From: a bacterium
Lineage (GTDB): Bacteria > Actinomycetota > Acidimicrobiia > Spongiisociales > JAHEDJ01
Reading direction: 5' to 3'
Length of the DNA: 41,732 bases
Assembly (NCBI GenBank): GCA_024641325.1
Contig: JAHEDJ010000025.1
Location: 1-41,732, forward strand
The notes below the pieces were generated by a model. The model saw only the letters and a list, made by a program, of their open reading frames with translations, did no database searches and was not told the origin of the DNA. Both the position numbers and the translations under genes were made by a program. Below, in pieces: positions 8,778 through 17,546 of this stretch (positions are counted from its first letter, which is position 1; the number at the start of each line of letters is the position of its first letter).

Positions 8778-11531
8778 ATGGCTGCGTACGACCACAGCAC
8801 GATCGAGAAGAAGTGGCAGGACCGGTGGGAGGCCGATGGTCTCTACCGCTCGACGGTGGACTGGGCCAGGCCCAAGCACTATGCCCTGACCATGCTCCCA
8901 TACCCATCCGGCGACCTGCACATGGGCCACTGGTATGCGATGACGCCATCCGATGCCCGGGCGCGCATGATGCGGATGAAGGGCTACAACGTGTTGTTCC
9001 CGATGGGGTTCGACGCCTTTGGTCTTCCGGCCGAGAACGCCGCCGTCCAGCGCAACGTCCACCCGGCAAAATGGACCTACGAGAATATCGAGCGCATGAG
9101 GACTCAGTTGCGTTCGATGGGCGCGATGTTCGATTGGGAGCGAGAAGCGGTGAGCTGCGAACCCTCCTACTACCGATGGACCGAGTGGTTCTTCAAAGAG
9201 ATGTTCGAACACGGCATCGCCTATCGCGGTGAAGCGATGGTTAACTGGTCGCCGACCCTCCAAACGGTTCTCGCCAACGAGCAGGTCATAGACGGTCGCG
9301 ACGAACGCACCGGACAGCCGGTCGTCCAGAAACTGATGGAGCAATGGTTCTTCGCCATCACCAGGTACGCGGACGAGTTGTTGGCCTTCGAGGGAATCGA
9401 CTGGCCGGATGCTATCAAAGCGATGCAACGCAACTGGATAGGCCGGTCCGAGGGTGCAGAAGTAACTTTCCGCACCGAGGCAGGCGACGAGATCGTCGTG
9501 TTCACCACTCGACCGGACACGCTGTGGGGAGCAACCTTCATGGTGTTGGCACCGGAACACCCGCTGGTCGATTCGCTGGCGACGGCGGATCGTCGTGAGG
9601 TGGTCGATGCCTACCGCGTAGCGTCGGCCGGCCGGTCCGAATTGGAGCGGATGGAGGAGACTAAAGAGAAGACCGGCGTCTTCACCGGTGGTTTTGCGAT
9701 AAACCCTGTGAACGGCGAGCGCATCCCGGTGTGGATAGCCGACTACGTGCTGCTGTCCTATGGCACAGGCGCCATCATGGCCGTTCCGGCCCACGATCAG
9801 CGTGACTTCGAGTTCGCCCGCCAGTTCGAACTGCCGATCATCCCGGTCATCCATCCACAAGGCGAAGAGCCATTGGTGGAGTCTGAGATGGAAGAGTCCT
9901 TTGTCGGTCCCGGTGTGATGATCAACAGCGGACCGATCAACGGCGTCGAGACGACGCTTGCCAAGGGCCGCGCCAACCCGTCGGTAGCCGCCGCCATCGA
10001 CTGGCTCGAGGAATCCGGCGCCGGGTCGGAGGCCGTCAACTACCGGTTGCGGGACTGGCTGATCTCCCGGCAGCGCTACTGGGGATCGCCCATTCCGATG
10101 TTGCACCGCAACGATGGTGGGCTCGAACCGGTCGCCGACGCCGACCTCCCGGTGGTTTTGCCAGAGGATGTGGCGTTTGAGGGCCGCAGCCCGCTGGTGA
10201 CCAACGCTGAGTTTCTGACTGCGGTCGACTCAGAGGGTGTTGCAGCCCGGCGAGAGACCGACACGATGGACACGTTCATGTGCTCGTCTTGGTATTGGTT
10301 CCGGTACCTCTCTCCGTCGTTTGAGTCGGCTCCATTCGATCCGGAAGAGGCGGCCTACTGGCTACCGGTTGACGTCTATACCGGTGGGGCCGAACACGCG
10401 GTCATGCACTTGCTGTATTCGCGGTTCTTCGTCAAGGCGATGCGCGATATGGGCGTTTTCGAGGATGCCGAGCGGGTGATGGGTGAGCACGGGCGGGATT
10501 CATCCGGACTGTTCGATGAGCCGTTCATGGTGCTGCGCAACCAGGGCCAGATTCTCGGTGAGGAGCGATCGGGTGATCGGCTCGTGATCGAAGGTGTTCG
10601 CGAAGATGAGCTGGTTGTCGCCTCCTCAGTCCGGGTGGATCCGGACGCGACTCCGGACTCCGGCCTGATCGTCGGTGAACTGATCCGGCGCACCGAGAAC
10701 GCGTTGCAGGTTCAGACCGATTCCGGGTTGGTCGCCGTCAAGGTTCCTGATGGCGCAACCGTTGAGATCTCCTCTATCCCGGGGACGAATGACGTGACCC
10801 AGTTGAAGCATCATCTCGACATCGAGCGTATGTCGAAGTCCAAAGGCAATACGGTCAACCCGGATGAACTGGTTGCAGAATATGGCGCCGACACCGTGCG
10901 GACCCACCTGATGTTCGCGTTCGAGTGGCAGAAGGGCGGGCCCTGGGACAGCCGGGGGATAGTGGGGTCGAGTCGCTTCATAGAGGATGTTTGGAAGATC
11001 GGTACTGCCGACTATCGCCCGGGCGAAGTGTCGGCGGAGGCATCAACGTCGCTGAGGCGACGGGTACACCAGACGATCGCCAAGGTCGACGCAGATATGT
11101 TCGACTTCAAGTGGAACACCGCCGTGGCGGCGCTGATGACCCTGCGTAATGAAATGCAGGACGCTTTGCGAGCGGGCCTGGTGTCCGTTGACGTCTGGAC
11201 GGAAGCGACGGAGACCATGCTGAAGTTGCTGGCACCGATTGCTCCGCACATCACTGAGGAATTGTGGCACACGCTGGGCAACACGGACTCGGTTCATGTG
11301 CAGCCGTGGCCGGAAGCCGACGCGAACATTGCCCGGGAAGACACCGTGACGATGGTGATCCAGATCAACGGCAAAGTCCGGGACCGTGCGGAGGTTGATG
11401 CGGAGATCACGGCCGAAGAGGCCGAAGCAATAGCGCTCGCCTCAGCGAAGATCGCAGAATGGACCGACGGTAAGACGGTTCGCAAAGTGATTGCCAGGCC
11501 GCCAAAACTGATAAACATCGTCGTCGGCTGA
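8778..11531 (+). CDS. leuS: Leucyl-tRNA synthetase
   Basis: 917 residues, a class Ia synthetase that charges tRNA-Leu in the cytosol. The HIGH-type motif is PYPSGDLHMGH (41-51) and the KMSKS-type motif RMSKSKGNT begins at Arg684. The CP1 editing domain is present (VVFTTRPDTLWGATFMVLAPEHPL) as is the WGSPIPML catalytic stretch. The zinc-binding cysteines often found after PIPM are replaced (LHRNDGGLEPV). A block of about 95 residues (591-684) sits just before KMSKS, rich in Glu/Val/Asp, at the position of the leucine-specific insert. The C-terminal anticodon-binding and tRNA-contacting domains are complete (TMVIQINGKVRDRAEV). The ATG at 8778 was chosen for its AGGAG. Confidence 0.98.
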   Translation: MAAYDHSTIEKKWQDRWEADGLYRSTVDWARPKHYALTMLPYPSGDLHMGHWYAMTPSDARARMMRMKGYNVLFPMGFDAFGLPAENAAVQRNVHPAKWTYENIERMRTQLRSMGAMFDWEREAVSCEPSYYRWTEWFFKEMFEHGIAYRGEAMVNWSPTLQTVLANEQVIDGRDERTGQPVVQKLMEQWFFAITRYADELLAFEGIDWPDAIKAMQRNWIGRSEGAEVTFRTEAGDEIVVFTTRPDTLWGATFMVLAPEHPLVDSLATADRREVVDAYRVASAGRSELERMEETKEKTGVFTGGFAINPVNGERIPVWIADYVLLSYGTGAIMAVPAHDQRDFEFARQFELPIIPVIHPQGEEPLVESEMEESFVGPGVMINSGPINGVETTLAKGRANPSVAAAIDWLEESGAGSEAVNYRLRDWLISRQRYWGSPIPMLHRNDGGLEPVADADLPVVLPEDVAFEGRSPLVTNAEFLTAVDSEGVAARRETDTMDTFMCSSWYWFRYLSPSFESAPFDPEEAAYWLPVDVYTGGAEHAVMHLLYSRFFVKAMRDMGVFEDAERVMGEHGRDSSGLFDEPFMVLRNQGQILGEERSGDRLVIEGVREDELVVASSVRVDPDATPDSGLIVGELIRRTENALQVQTDSGLVAVKVPDGATVEISSIPGTNDVTQLKHHLDIERMSKSKGNTVNPDELVAEYGADTVRTHLMFAFEWQKGGPWDSRGIVGSSRFIEDVWKIGTADYRPGEVSAEASTSLRRRVHQTIAKVDADMFDFKWNTAVAALMTLRNEMQDALRAGLVSVDVWTEATETMLKLLAPIAPHITEELWHTLGNTDSVHVQPWPEADANIAREDTVTMVIQINGKVRDRAEVDAEITAEEAEAIALASAKIAEWTDGKTVRKVIARPPKLINIVVG

Positions 11532-11542
11532 ACCCTCAGAAT

Positions 11543-11651
11543 TTTCTCGGCAATACTGTTGCGCGTGGGCAATGACAGTATTGCTGAGAAACGGGTCGTC
11601 TCTTTCTCGGCAATGTTGTTGCGCGTGGGGAACGACAGTATTGCTGAGAAA
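11543..11651. repeat. Tandem pair of 49-bp hairpin repeats (pair B) downstream of leuS
   Basis: Copies at 11543-11591 and 11603-11651 repeat at a 60-bp period. Left arms are TTTCTCGGCAATACTG and TTTCTCGGCAATGTTG; both right arms are CAGTATTGCTGAGAAA. Loops (TTGCGCGTGGG...) are nearly identical to each other but unrelated to the pair A loops. The arms are clearly the same family as 904-1014. The last copy ends 11 bp before a candidate -10 (TAGGAT) for the next gene. Confidence 0.9.
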
Positions 11652-11661
11652 ATGGGTCTTC

Positions 11662-11667
11662 TAGGAT
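11662..11667 (+). promoter_or_regulatory. -10-like TAGGAT for a probably leaderless gene at 11675
   Basis: TAGGAT is a classic actinobacterial -10 and is 7 nt before the GTG at 11675. It lies directly after the hairpin pair, whose last arm would occupy the -35 region. Confidence 0.45.
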
Positions 11668-11674
11668 CTTGGTC

Positions 11675-12112
11675 GTGAAGCAGGTCTATCAATCACCCGA
11701 TCTCAAATCGCGCGCCGTTTGGGCGGGTGGGTTTGTCGTCGTGGTGGTTGTCGGGTTCTCCCTGTTCACTCCGACACTCGGGCGGCGGGTGGGGCTCTGG
11801 GTGGTTGCGGTCGCGGTCATCGCCTATTTCTGGCTCATGGCAAAATCACGTGTTGAGGTCGACGGATCCGATGTCACGGTCATCAACTACGCCCGCCGCC
11901 GTCGAGTCCGCCGCGAAGACATTCTCGAATGCGGTATGGACACCCGCCCGCTGGTCGGCCCGGTGGGCCGGCTACGAATGCGAGACGGCTCGTCGATCTA
12001 TCTATACGGGCTGCAGCCGCGTCGCGAAGCGGGCGACGACACGTTGCGGAGCGATGAGTTGGCGGCGCTGGCACTGTCGATCGGGTCCGGCGGTCCCATG
12101 CGACCTTCATAG
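11675..12112 (+). CDS. Small membrane protein, bacterial PH-domain-like
   Basis: 145 residues from GTG 11675; the alternative TTG at 11669 adds two residues. Two adjacent transmembrane helices (about 14-32 and 39-56) are followed by a cytosolic beta-rich segment: SRVEVDGSDVTVINYARRRRVRREDILECGMD, then GRLRMRDGSSIYLYGLQ. This layout, two helices followed by a 'defines the field, basic strand, then DI' segment, matches the bacterial PH (bPH_6-like) family common in actinobacteria. No enzymatic motif is visible. It lies between leuS and lgt with short gaps. Function unknown; the fold assignment is from pattern only. Confidence 0.7.
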   Translation: MKQVYQSPDLKSRAVWAGGFVVVVVVGFSLFTPTLGRRVGLWVVAVAVIAYFWLMAKSRVEVDGSDVTVINYARRRRVRREDILECGMDTRPLVGPVGRLRMRDGSSIYLYGLQPRREAGDDTLRSDELAALALSIGSGGPMRPS

Positions 12113-12154
12113 GCCATTTCCGCGTAAAGGCCGGCTTGTGCCACCATTGCTCCC

Positions 12155-12961
12155 GTGATTCTCGCATCCATACCCTCGCCGCCGATCAACGTCATCGAGG
12201 TTGGCCCACTCAACATCCATTTCTACGGAATTCTGATCGGCATCGGCGTCGTCATCGCGATGATCATCACCGAACGTCGCTATCTGAGCTTCGGGGGAAA
12301 TCCGAAGGACGTGGAGAAGGCTGCTTTCTGGGCCGTCGTCATAGGCTTCCTCGGCGCTCGACTGGCCTACGTGAGCACCCACCTCTCTCGTTTCGAGGGC
12401 CGCTGGCTGCACATCTTCGCCATTTGGGAAGGCGGCCTTGCGTTGTTTGGTGGCCTTACCGGTGGAGCCATTGCCGCCATCTGGGTGATGCGACGGCGCA
12501 AGGGGGACTTCCCAGCATTCGCCGACGCGGTCGCCATTGGACTACCGGCCGCTCAAGCGATGGGACGTTGGGGTAACTATTTCAACCAGGAGTTGTTCGG
12601 CACGCCTACCGACCTGCCCTGGGGACTCGAGATCGCCCGGCGCTACCGTCCGGCCGAGTACGTCGAGTTCGAGACGTTCCACCCGACCTTCCTCTACGAA
12701 TCACTCTGGAATCTGGGGGTCATCGCAGTTCTCCTGACCGTCGAGCGCCGGTTCAAGCTGAGACGGGGCTCGATGCTGCTCGCCTACTTCATCATGTACG
12801 GGACCGGCCGCTTCCTGCTGGAATTGATTCGGACGGACACAACCTTCAGATTCCTTGGGTTGAGTCGCAATGGATGGGTCAGCCTCGCGGTGGTGATCGG
12901 CGGCATCATCGGCCTGTGGTTCCGCAATCGAACCCGAGAACAAGAAACCTCGTCTGTCTGA
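12155..12961 (+). CDS. lgt: Prolipoprotein diacylglyceryl transferase
   Basis: 268 residues with about seven membrane helices. Lgt transfers diacylglycerol from phosphatidylglycerol to the lipobox Cys of preprolipoproteins on the outer face of the plasma membrane. The family signature GRWGNYFNQELFG lies at 137-149 (Arg138 and Asn141 being the conserved catalytic-site residues). The N-terminal LNIHFYGILIG and C-terminal GTGRFLLELIRTD segments also match. The start is GTG at 12155; no strong SD is seen. The product converges on the PPK2 gene with a 35-nt gap and no obvious terminator hairpin. It supplies the modification needed by the serpin at 6465. Confidence 0.97.
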   Translation: MILASIPSPPINVIEVGPLNIHFYGILIGIGVVIAMIITERRYLSFGGNPKDVEKAAFWAVVIGFLGARLAYVSTHLSRFEGRWLHIFAIWEGGLALFGGLTGGAIAAIWVMRRRKGDFPAFADAVAIGLPAAQAMGRWGNYFNQELFGTPTDLPWGLEIARRYRPAEYVEFETFHPTFLYESLWNLGVIAVLLTVERRFKLRRGSMLLAYFIMYGTGRFLLELIRTDTTFRFLGLSRNGWVSLAVVIGGIIGLWFRNRTREQETSSV

Positions 12962-12996
12962 CCACGCAGCTGATGGCTGAGGGATGTTGGCCGGGA

Positions 12997-13800
12997 CTAC
13001 TCGATCACGATCTCTGCAAGCTCGTCTTCCGGTTCCGGGTATTCCATACCTAGGTGTTTGAACGTATCCACGATGATGGTCGAGATCGCCAGGTTCCGGT
13101 ACCACTTGCGATCGGCCGGGATCACGTACCAAGGGGCCCACTCGGTCGAAGTACGGGTGATGGCCTCCTCGTAGGCCGCAATGTAGGAATCCCACAGCTT
13201 CCGTTCGGCCAGGTCGCCTCTTGCAAACTTCCACGTCTTGGTGGGTTCATCGAGGCGGGCCTGGAGACGCTGCTTCTGCTCTTCCTTGGATATGTGCAGG
13301 AAGAACTTGAGGATTGTGGTTCCTTCGTCGGCCAGAAGTTTCTCAAACGCATTGATGTGGTCGTAGCGCCGCCGCCATCTGTACTCCGGTACCAGGTCGT
13401 GGACACGTACCACGAGAACATCCTCGTAGTGGGATCGATTGAATATCGCGATCTCGCCGGAAGCGGGAGTGTCGTCGTGTACGCGCCACAAATAGTCGTG
13501 AGCCAGTTCCTCGTCTGTCGGTTTCTTGAAACTGGCCACCTTGACGCCCTGCGGGTTGGTGCCGTCGAACACGTGGCGAATCGTTCCATCCTTCCCCCCG
13601 GTATCCATGGCCTGAAGCACGATGAGGACCTTGTGTTTGCCTTCCGCGTAGAGCACTTCCTGTAGCTGTTCGAGTTCCGAATTCAGGTTCTTCATCGCCG
13701 CTTTGCCGGCGCTCTTGTCTCCCTCGAAGCCCTTGAGATCCTTGGTGTCCCGCGCCACGATCTGGGCGTCGCTGCCCGGTTCGACTCGATATCGATGCAT
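12997..13800 (-). CDS. ppk2: Polyphosphate kinase 2 family protein
   Basis: 267 residues, single PPK2 domain. These cytosolic enzymes transfer phosphate between polyphosphate and nucleotides. The Walker A loop is AMDTGGKDGT (64-73), the Walker B region IAIFNRSHYEDVLV (117-130), followed by a lid segment RRRYDHINAFEKLL. The one-domain length and IFNRSHYEDV variant resemble the class that phosphorylates AMP/ADP, but class cannot be settled by eye. The ATG at 13800 is preceded by GAGGAGG. It is divergent from comEA across 127 bp and convergent with lgt. Probably a single-gene transcript. Confidence 0.93.
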   Translation of the reverse strand: MHRYRVEPGSDAQIVARDTKDLKGFEGDKSAGKAAMKNLNSELEQLQEVLYAEGKHKVLIVLQAMDTGGKDGTIRHVFDGTNPQGVKVASFKKPTDEELAHDYLWRVHDDTPASGEIAIFNRSHYEDVLVVRVHDLVPEYRWRRRYDHINAFEKLLADEGTTILKFFLHISKEEQKQRLQARLDEPTKTWKFARGDLAERKLWDSYIAAYEEAITRTSTEWAPWYVIPADRKWYRNLAISTIIVDTFKHLGMEYPEPEDELAEIVIE

Positions 13801-13927
13801 TACAGAACCTCCTCTTCGCTCAGGACCCTGGAACCCTAGTGACCGATCTCAGACCTCTTCCGCCGGAAAGCGGATCGTGATAGACGTATGGGTGGCGTGA
13901 GATGGGAGGGCGGCGCGGAGGAGACGC

Positions 13928-14482
13928 GTGCAACCTCAGCATCTGGTCGCCGGTGGAGTGGCCCTGGTGATAGCCATCGCGTCGGGGGTCTGGTTCGGAG
14001 GGAGACCGACGGAACCGGCGCCCGTCGTAGTCGACCGCACGGCCGGTTCCGGCACGACTCCGACTGTTGATCGCCTGACCGTGCATGTTTCGGGAGCCGT
14101 GGCAGATCCAGGGCTTGTCGAATTGGATGAAGGTGCACGCGGTGCAGACGCTCTGGCGGCGGCCGGCGGGGCTTTGCCCTCGGCGGATCTCAGCGCCATG
14201 AACCTGGCGGCTCCCGTCGTCGACGGCACGTTGATCATTGTGCCCCATCGGAATGGCAATGCGCCACCGGTTGCGCAGAATGGAGACGGTCGGATCAGGG
14301 TGAACTACGCGTCGGCCGATGAGATCGCTTCCCTGCCCGGCATCGGCCCTGTGCTGGCCCAGCGGATCGCGGACTATCGGGATGACAACGGCCTGTTTGT
14401 CGTCGTCGAGGATCTCCTCGACGTGCCCGGGATTGGCGAGGGGAAACTGGCCATGATCCGGGACTCGGTGTCAATTCCATGA
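13928..14482 (+). CDS. comEA: ComEA-like DNA-uptake protein (SLBB + helix-hairpin-helix)
   Basis: 184 residues: an N-terminal membrane anchor (5-24), a Pro/Thr linker, an SLBB-type ligand domain (LTVHVSGAVADPGLVEL...GTLIIVP, about 49-106), and a double helix-hairpin-helix at the C terminus (VNYASADEIASLPGIGPVLAQRIADYR...LLDVPGIGEGKL). ComEA binds incoming DNA outside the membrane and hands it to ComEC. The start is GTG with GGAGGAG 4 nt upstream. Its stop overlaps the comEC start (ATGA), so the two are coupled. No comEB or pilus gene is in the window. Confidence 0.94.
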   Translation: MQPQHLVAGGVALVIAIASGVWFGGRPTEPAPVVVDRTAGSGTTPTVDRLTVHVSGAVADPGLVELDEGARGADALAAAGGALPSADLSAMNLAAPVVDGTLIIVPHRNGNAPPVAQNGDGRIRVNYASADEIASLPGIGPVLAQRIADYRDDNGLFVVVEDLLDVPGIGEGKLAMIRDSVSIP

Positions 14483-16614
14483 ACCTCCCGGATCAAGTGG
14501 GCCGGTGGGCGCTTGGTGCGGCAGGGGCCATCTGGTTGGGAGCCTGGTCGGGACGGTCCGGCGGTGTCATGGCACTGTTCGTGGGGTTGGCGGCAACAAC
14601 CGTATGCCTGGCTTGGGGAAAGCACTGGATGGTTCTGCTCGCTGCCCTAGCAGTGGCGGGGTCGCTCTCCGGTCTGCTGTCGTCGCAACGAGATCAGGCC
14701 ATTCTCGAGAGTCTGGTGCCTGACGGAATCGTCGAGGTGCACGGGACGGCTGTTGACGACCCCCGCCCGGGACGAAGCGGCTTCTGGTTTCTCATCGAGC
14801 CCCGCTACCTGAGCGCCAAACACCAGGAATACGGCTGGACGGGACCGCGGCTGCTCGTCAGTTCAGAGGAGCCAATCAGCATCATGGCCGGAGACCTGGT
14901 GTCGGTCGATGGCCGGCTCTCGGCGGGACCCGGTACGGCCCGGGGGGATGTCTTCGCAGGACGAATCGCCGCCCGTCACGTCGAACGTATCTCGGAAGCG
15001 ACCGGATTCTTTCGCGCAGCCAATCTGATTCGATCGAGAGTCGAGGAGCAGCTGGCCGGCGCCGCCAATCGGCCCGCTGCCGCGCTCGTTTCCGGGTTCT
15101 TGATAGGCGACATACGCGAGTTGCCCCGACCGGACGGCGAGGCGCTCCGCCGGGCGGGGCTTTCCCACTACGTGGCAGTTTCGGGGAGCAACGTTGCCCT
15201 GTTTCTCGCCCTCTGGTGGGTGATCGTTGGGCCCCTCGGATTTGGGTCGCGACGACGAGCTTTCGTCGGGCTGGTCGGCCTGGTCCTATTCGCGATAGTG
15301 ACGAGGTGGGAGCCATCGGTACTGCGGGCAGCGGTCATGGCCGGCTTCGTCCTCGTGACTCGAGCATTCGGATTGTCTATCGGGCCGTGGACGGCGCTGG
15401 GTGGTGGAGTTGCCGTCCTGCTGCTGGTGTCGGGAGAGCTCGTCTCAGACGTCGGGTTCCAGTTGTCGGTTGCCGCTACTGCCGGAGTCATCGCCGGAGC
15501 CGGATTCCGACCGCTGCGTCGTTTCCCGATTGTGGGGGCGGCGCTGGCCGCCACAGTATCCGCCCAGCTCGCGGTGGCTCCGCTGTTGTTGATCCACTTC
15601 GGGACCCTGCCGCTGCTGTCGCCGATCACGAATCTGCTTGCCGGGCCGCTGGTAGTGGCGGCAACGAGCCTGGGCGGCATCGGGGTGCTCACAGCCGTTC
15701 CGGCGCTCCTCGACTCTGCGACCGCAATAGCGGGGTTCGTGCTCGGTATCGCCAGGTCCGCGGCTCCCTGGCCGCAGATCGGTTGGCTCGGCTACTGCGG
15801 CGTGATGCTGGCCGCCGCGCTCGCCAGGGTGTCCGGTCTGCGACGGCTCATGAGTCTGATCGCGGCGGCCTGGGCGTTCATCACAATCGGCCTGGCTCCT
15901 GCTCCTATCACACTTCCGGCCGTCGTATTCCTCGACGTCGGGCAGGGCGATTCATCGCTGTTTCTGGGTGACCACGGAGCCGTGGTGCTTGTTGATGGAG
16001 GTCCCGATCCAGGGGTTCTGATCGAGCGCCTCCGTCACTACGGGGTCGATCACATCGACCTACTGGTTGCGTCGCATCAACATCATGATCACGTCGCCGG
16101 CTTGATAGCCGCCCTGGAATCGGTCCCGGTCGGCCTGATCTGGCACTCCGGTCAATCCAATCCGGAGCCTGAGATGCAGGCCTTGCTCGACCTGGCCGCA
16201 CAGATTGGAGTCCCGGCCGAGGTCGTTCGCCCCGGATGGACGGCGCAGATCGGTCGTTTCCATCTCGAGGTATTGGGTCCGAAACGTCGATACGCTTCCC
16301 CCAACGATCAATCGGTCGTGCTCCTGGTTGAGGCGGGTGGGCGAACGATCCTCATGCCGGGAGATGCTGAGACATTTGCACAGGCGGATCTAGGTCCGGT
16401 CTCAGCAGATCTGCTCAAGGTTCCGCATCAGGGCGCCGCCACCAGCGACCCCGGGTGGCTCCGGTCGACCGGAGCGGACATTGCGGTCATCCCGGTTGGG
16501 CCCAACGATTATGGCCATCCGTCTGTGGAGATTGTCGAGTTACTCGAGGAGATGGGAGCCGATGTGCGCCGGACCGATGAGGAAGGGGATATCGTGGTAT
16601 CAGTCGGCGAATGA
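14479..16614 (+). CDS. comEC: ComEC/Rec2 DNA-uptake channel
   Basis: 711 residues, full three-domain form. An N-terminal OB-like/DUF4131 region (with two leading helices) precedes the competence membrane domain (PDGEALRRAGLSHYVAVSGSNVALF and many helices, about 215-470) and a C-terminal metallo-beta-lactamase domain with FLDVGQGDSSL, LVDGG and the metal motif HQHHDH (533-538). The channel takes single-stranded DNA across the membrane; the MBL domain is the probable nuclease. The ATG at 14479 overlaps the comEA stop. The last 15 nt overlap the 3' end of the convergent GGDEF-like gene. Confidence 0.96.
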   Translation: MNLPDQVGRWALGAAGAIWLGAWSGRSGGVMALFVGLAATTVCLAWGKHWMVLLAALAVAGSLSGLLSSQRDQAILESLVPDGIVEVHGTAVDDPRPGRSGFWFLIEPRYLSAKHQEYGWTGPRLLVSSEEPISIMAGDLVSVDGRLSAGPGTARGDVFAGRIAARHVERISEATGFFRAANLIRSRVEEQLAGAANRPAAALVSGFLIGDIRELPRPDGEALRRAGLSHYVAVSGSNVALFLALWWVIVGPLGFGSRRRAFVGLVGLVLFAIVTRWEPSVLRAAVMAGFVLVTRAFGLSIGPWTALGGGVAVLLLVSGELVSDVGFQLSVAATAGVIAGAGFRPLRRFPIVGAALAATVSAQLAVAPLLLIHFGTLPLLSPITNLLAGPLVVAATSLGGIGVLTAVPALLDSATAIAGFVLGIARSAAPWPQIGWLGYCGVMLAAALARVSGLRRLMSLIAAAWAFITIGLAPAPITLPAVVFLDVGQGDSSLFLGDHGAVVLVDGGPDPGVLIERLRHYGVDHIDLLVASHQHHDHVAGLIAALESVPVGLIWHSGQSNPEPEMQALLDLAAQIGVPAEVVRPGWTAQIGRFHLEVLGPKRRYASPNDQSVVLLVEAGGRTILMPGDAETFAQADLGPVSADLLKVPHQGAATSDPGWLRSTGADIAVIPVGPNDYGHPSVEIVELLEEMGADVRRTDEEGDIVVSVGE

Positions 16615-17469
16615 TTCGGCGGCCTCCGGGAACTCGTCGACCGCGATCCTGCGAAACCGCGCCGTCACCTGATCGACTCCTGCCGGGTCATCGGGAAACG
16701 AGACGACCGTCGTCGAAATAGCAGCCGGGTCCACACTCAGTCCGTGTTCGGCCGCAAGGGCGACGACCTGCTCGCTCAGCTTGCCTGCAAAGATGCGCGC
16801 TCCCTCCGCGGAAGTCTCCGGCAACACGAACGCCAGCACCTCTTTGTCACCCTCGCTCGCATGCACGGCGTGGTCGACGGTTCTGACGCTGCGTTGTACA
16901 CGGTCGCCGAGGTCGGTCAGGAAGTTGCGTTTGGAACGTCGATTCAGAGAAACGGGAGAGGGGAGATCGGCGGTGACGAGCGAGAAGACCTTCTCGTATC
17001 GGTTGGCTCGAGACTTCTCCAGGTCGACCTTCTCGACCAGGCTGCGGGAGTTGAACAACCCGGTTGCGTCATCGATCTGGTCGTAGAGATCGAGTTTCGT
17101 GATCGAGTCGCGCAGTTGCTCGGTTGCCCATCCTCCGATCAGGCCGAACGCCATGTACCCGGCGCCTCGGGTGATGATGAGGCCGAAGAGTTCGCCCCAG
17201 CCCACCAGGTCGATGGCGGGTGAGCGGATCCAGATGTAGGCAAGGGTCGCGACGGCCCCGAGCGCGGCTCCGCCGCGAACTCCCCAAAACAGGAATCCGA
17301 CAAACACCGGGAGGAAGAACATCGTTGCAGACACTTCGGCCGGATCAACCCGGCGGACGTACATGATCAAGGCCACGACGGCTAGAGCGACCAGGCCGAC
17401 GAGCAGCACGAGACCGCGGGCTTGGGGGTAACTCACGGAGCGGGTTTGGTTGGGGGAGGCATCGGCCAT
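16600..17469 (-). CDS. Membrane protein with degenerate GGDEF domain
   Basis: 289 residues. Three or four transmembrane helices (about 18-38, 48-64, 68-82, 92-113) form the sensor part. The cytosolic domain starts with LYDQIDDATGLFNSRSLVEKVDLEKSRANRYEK, a clear relative of the diguanylate cyclase entry motif (D-x-LTGL-x-NRR). Where the active site GG(D/E)EF should be, it reads EGDKEVLAF (206-214), so the catalytic and metal residues are not intact and cyclase activity is unlikely. It may bind nucleotide or act as a scaffold. The ATG at 17469 has TAGCAT 6 nt upstream and no SD. It converges on and overlaps comEC. Confidence 0.8.
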   Translation of the reverse strand: MADASPNQTRSVSYPQARGLVLLVGLVALAVVALIMYVRRVDPAEVSATMFFLPVFVGFLFWGVRGGAALGAVATLAYIWIRSPAIDLVGWGELFGLIITRGAGYMAFGLIGGWATEQLRDSITKLDLYDQIDDATGLFNSRSLVEKVDLEKSRANRYEKVFSLVTADLPSPVSLNRRSKRNFLTDLGDRVQRSVRTVDHAVHASEGDKEVLAFVLPETSAEGARIFAGKLSEQVVALAAEHGLSVDPAAISTTVVSFPDDPAGVDQVTARFRRIAVDEFPEAAESFAD

Positions 17470-17475
17470 GGGCGC

Positions 17476-17481
17476 ATGCTA
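17476..17481 (-). promoter_or_regulatory. -10-like TAGCAT for the leaderless GGDEF-like gene
   Basis: On the minus strand TAGCAT is exactly 6 nt before the ATG at 17469. It forms one half of a compact divergent promoter region of 77 bp. Confidence 0.4.
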
Positions 17482-17511
17482 AACGGTCCGCAGTCGCGCT
17501 TTGGGCGATCT

Positions 17512-17540
17512 TTGACTTTGAGGTCTCCGGCGGGAACACT
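17512..17540 (+). promoter_or_regulatory. Candidate promoter TTGACT-N17-AACACT for 17547
   Basis: TTGACT (17512-17517) and AACACT (17535-17540) are 17 nt apart and the latter lies 6 nt before the ATG at 17547. The -35 is near consensus; the -10 departs at its first base. A leaderless transcript is predicted. Confidence 0.45.
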
Positions 17541-17546
17541 GGTGGT

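Noticed and set aside
8634-10106. 490-codon minus-strand open frame inside leuS
   Set aside because: It is antisense to unmistakable LeuRS motifs, its protein has no recognisable domain, and high GC with third-position bias makes such shadows common.
13801-13927. Competence operator between ppk2 and comEA
   Set aside because: Apart from SDs for both genes I see no inverted repeat or convincing -35/-10 pair.
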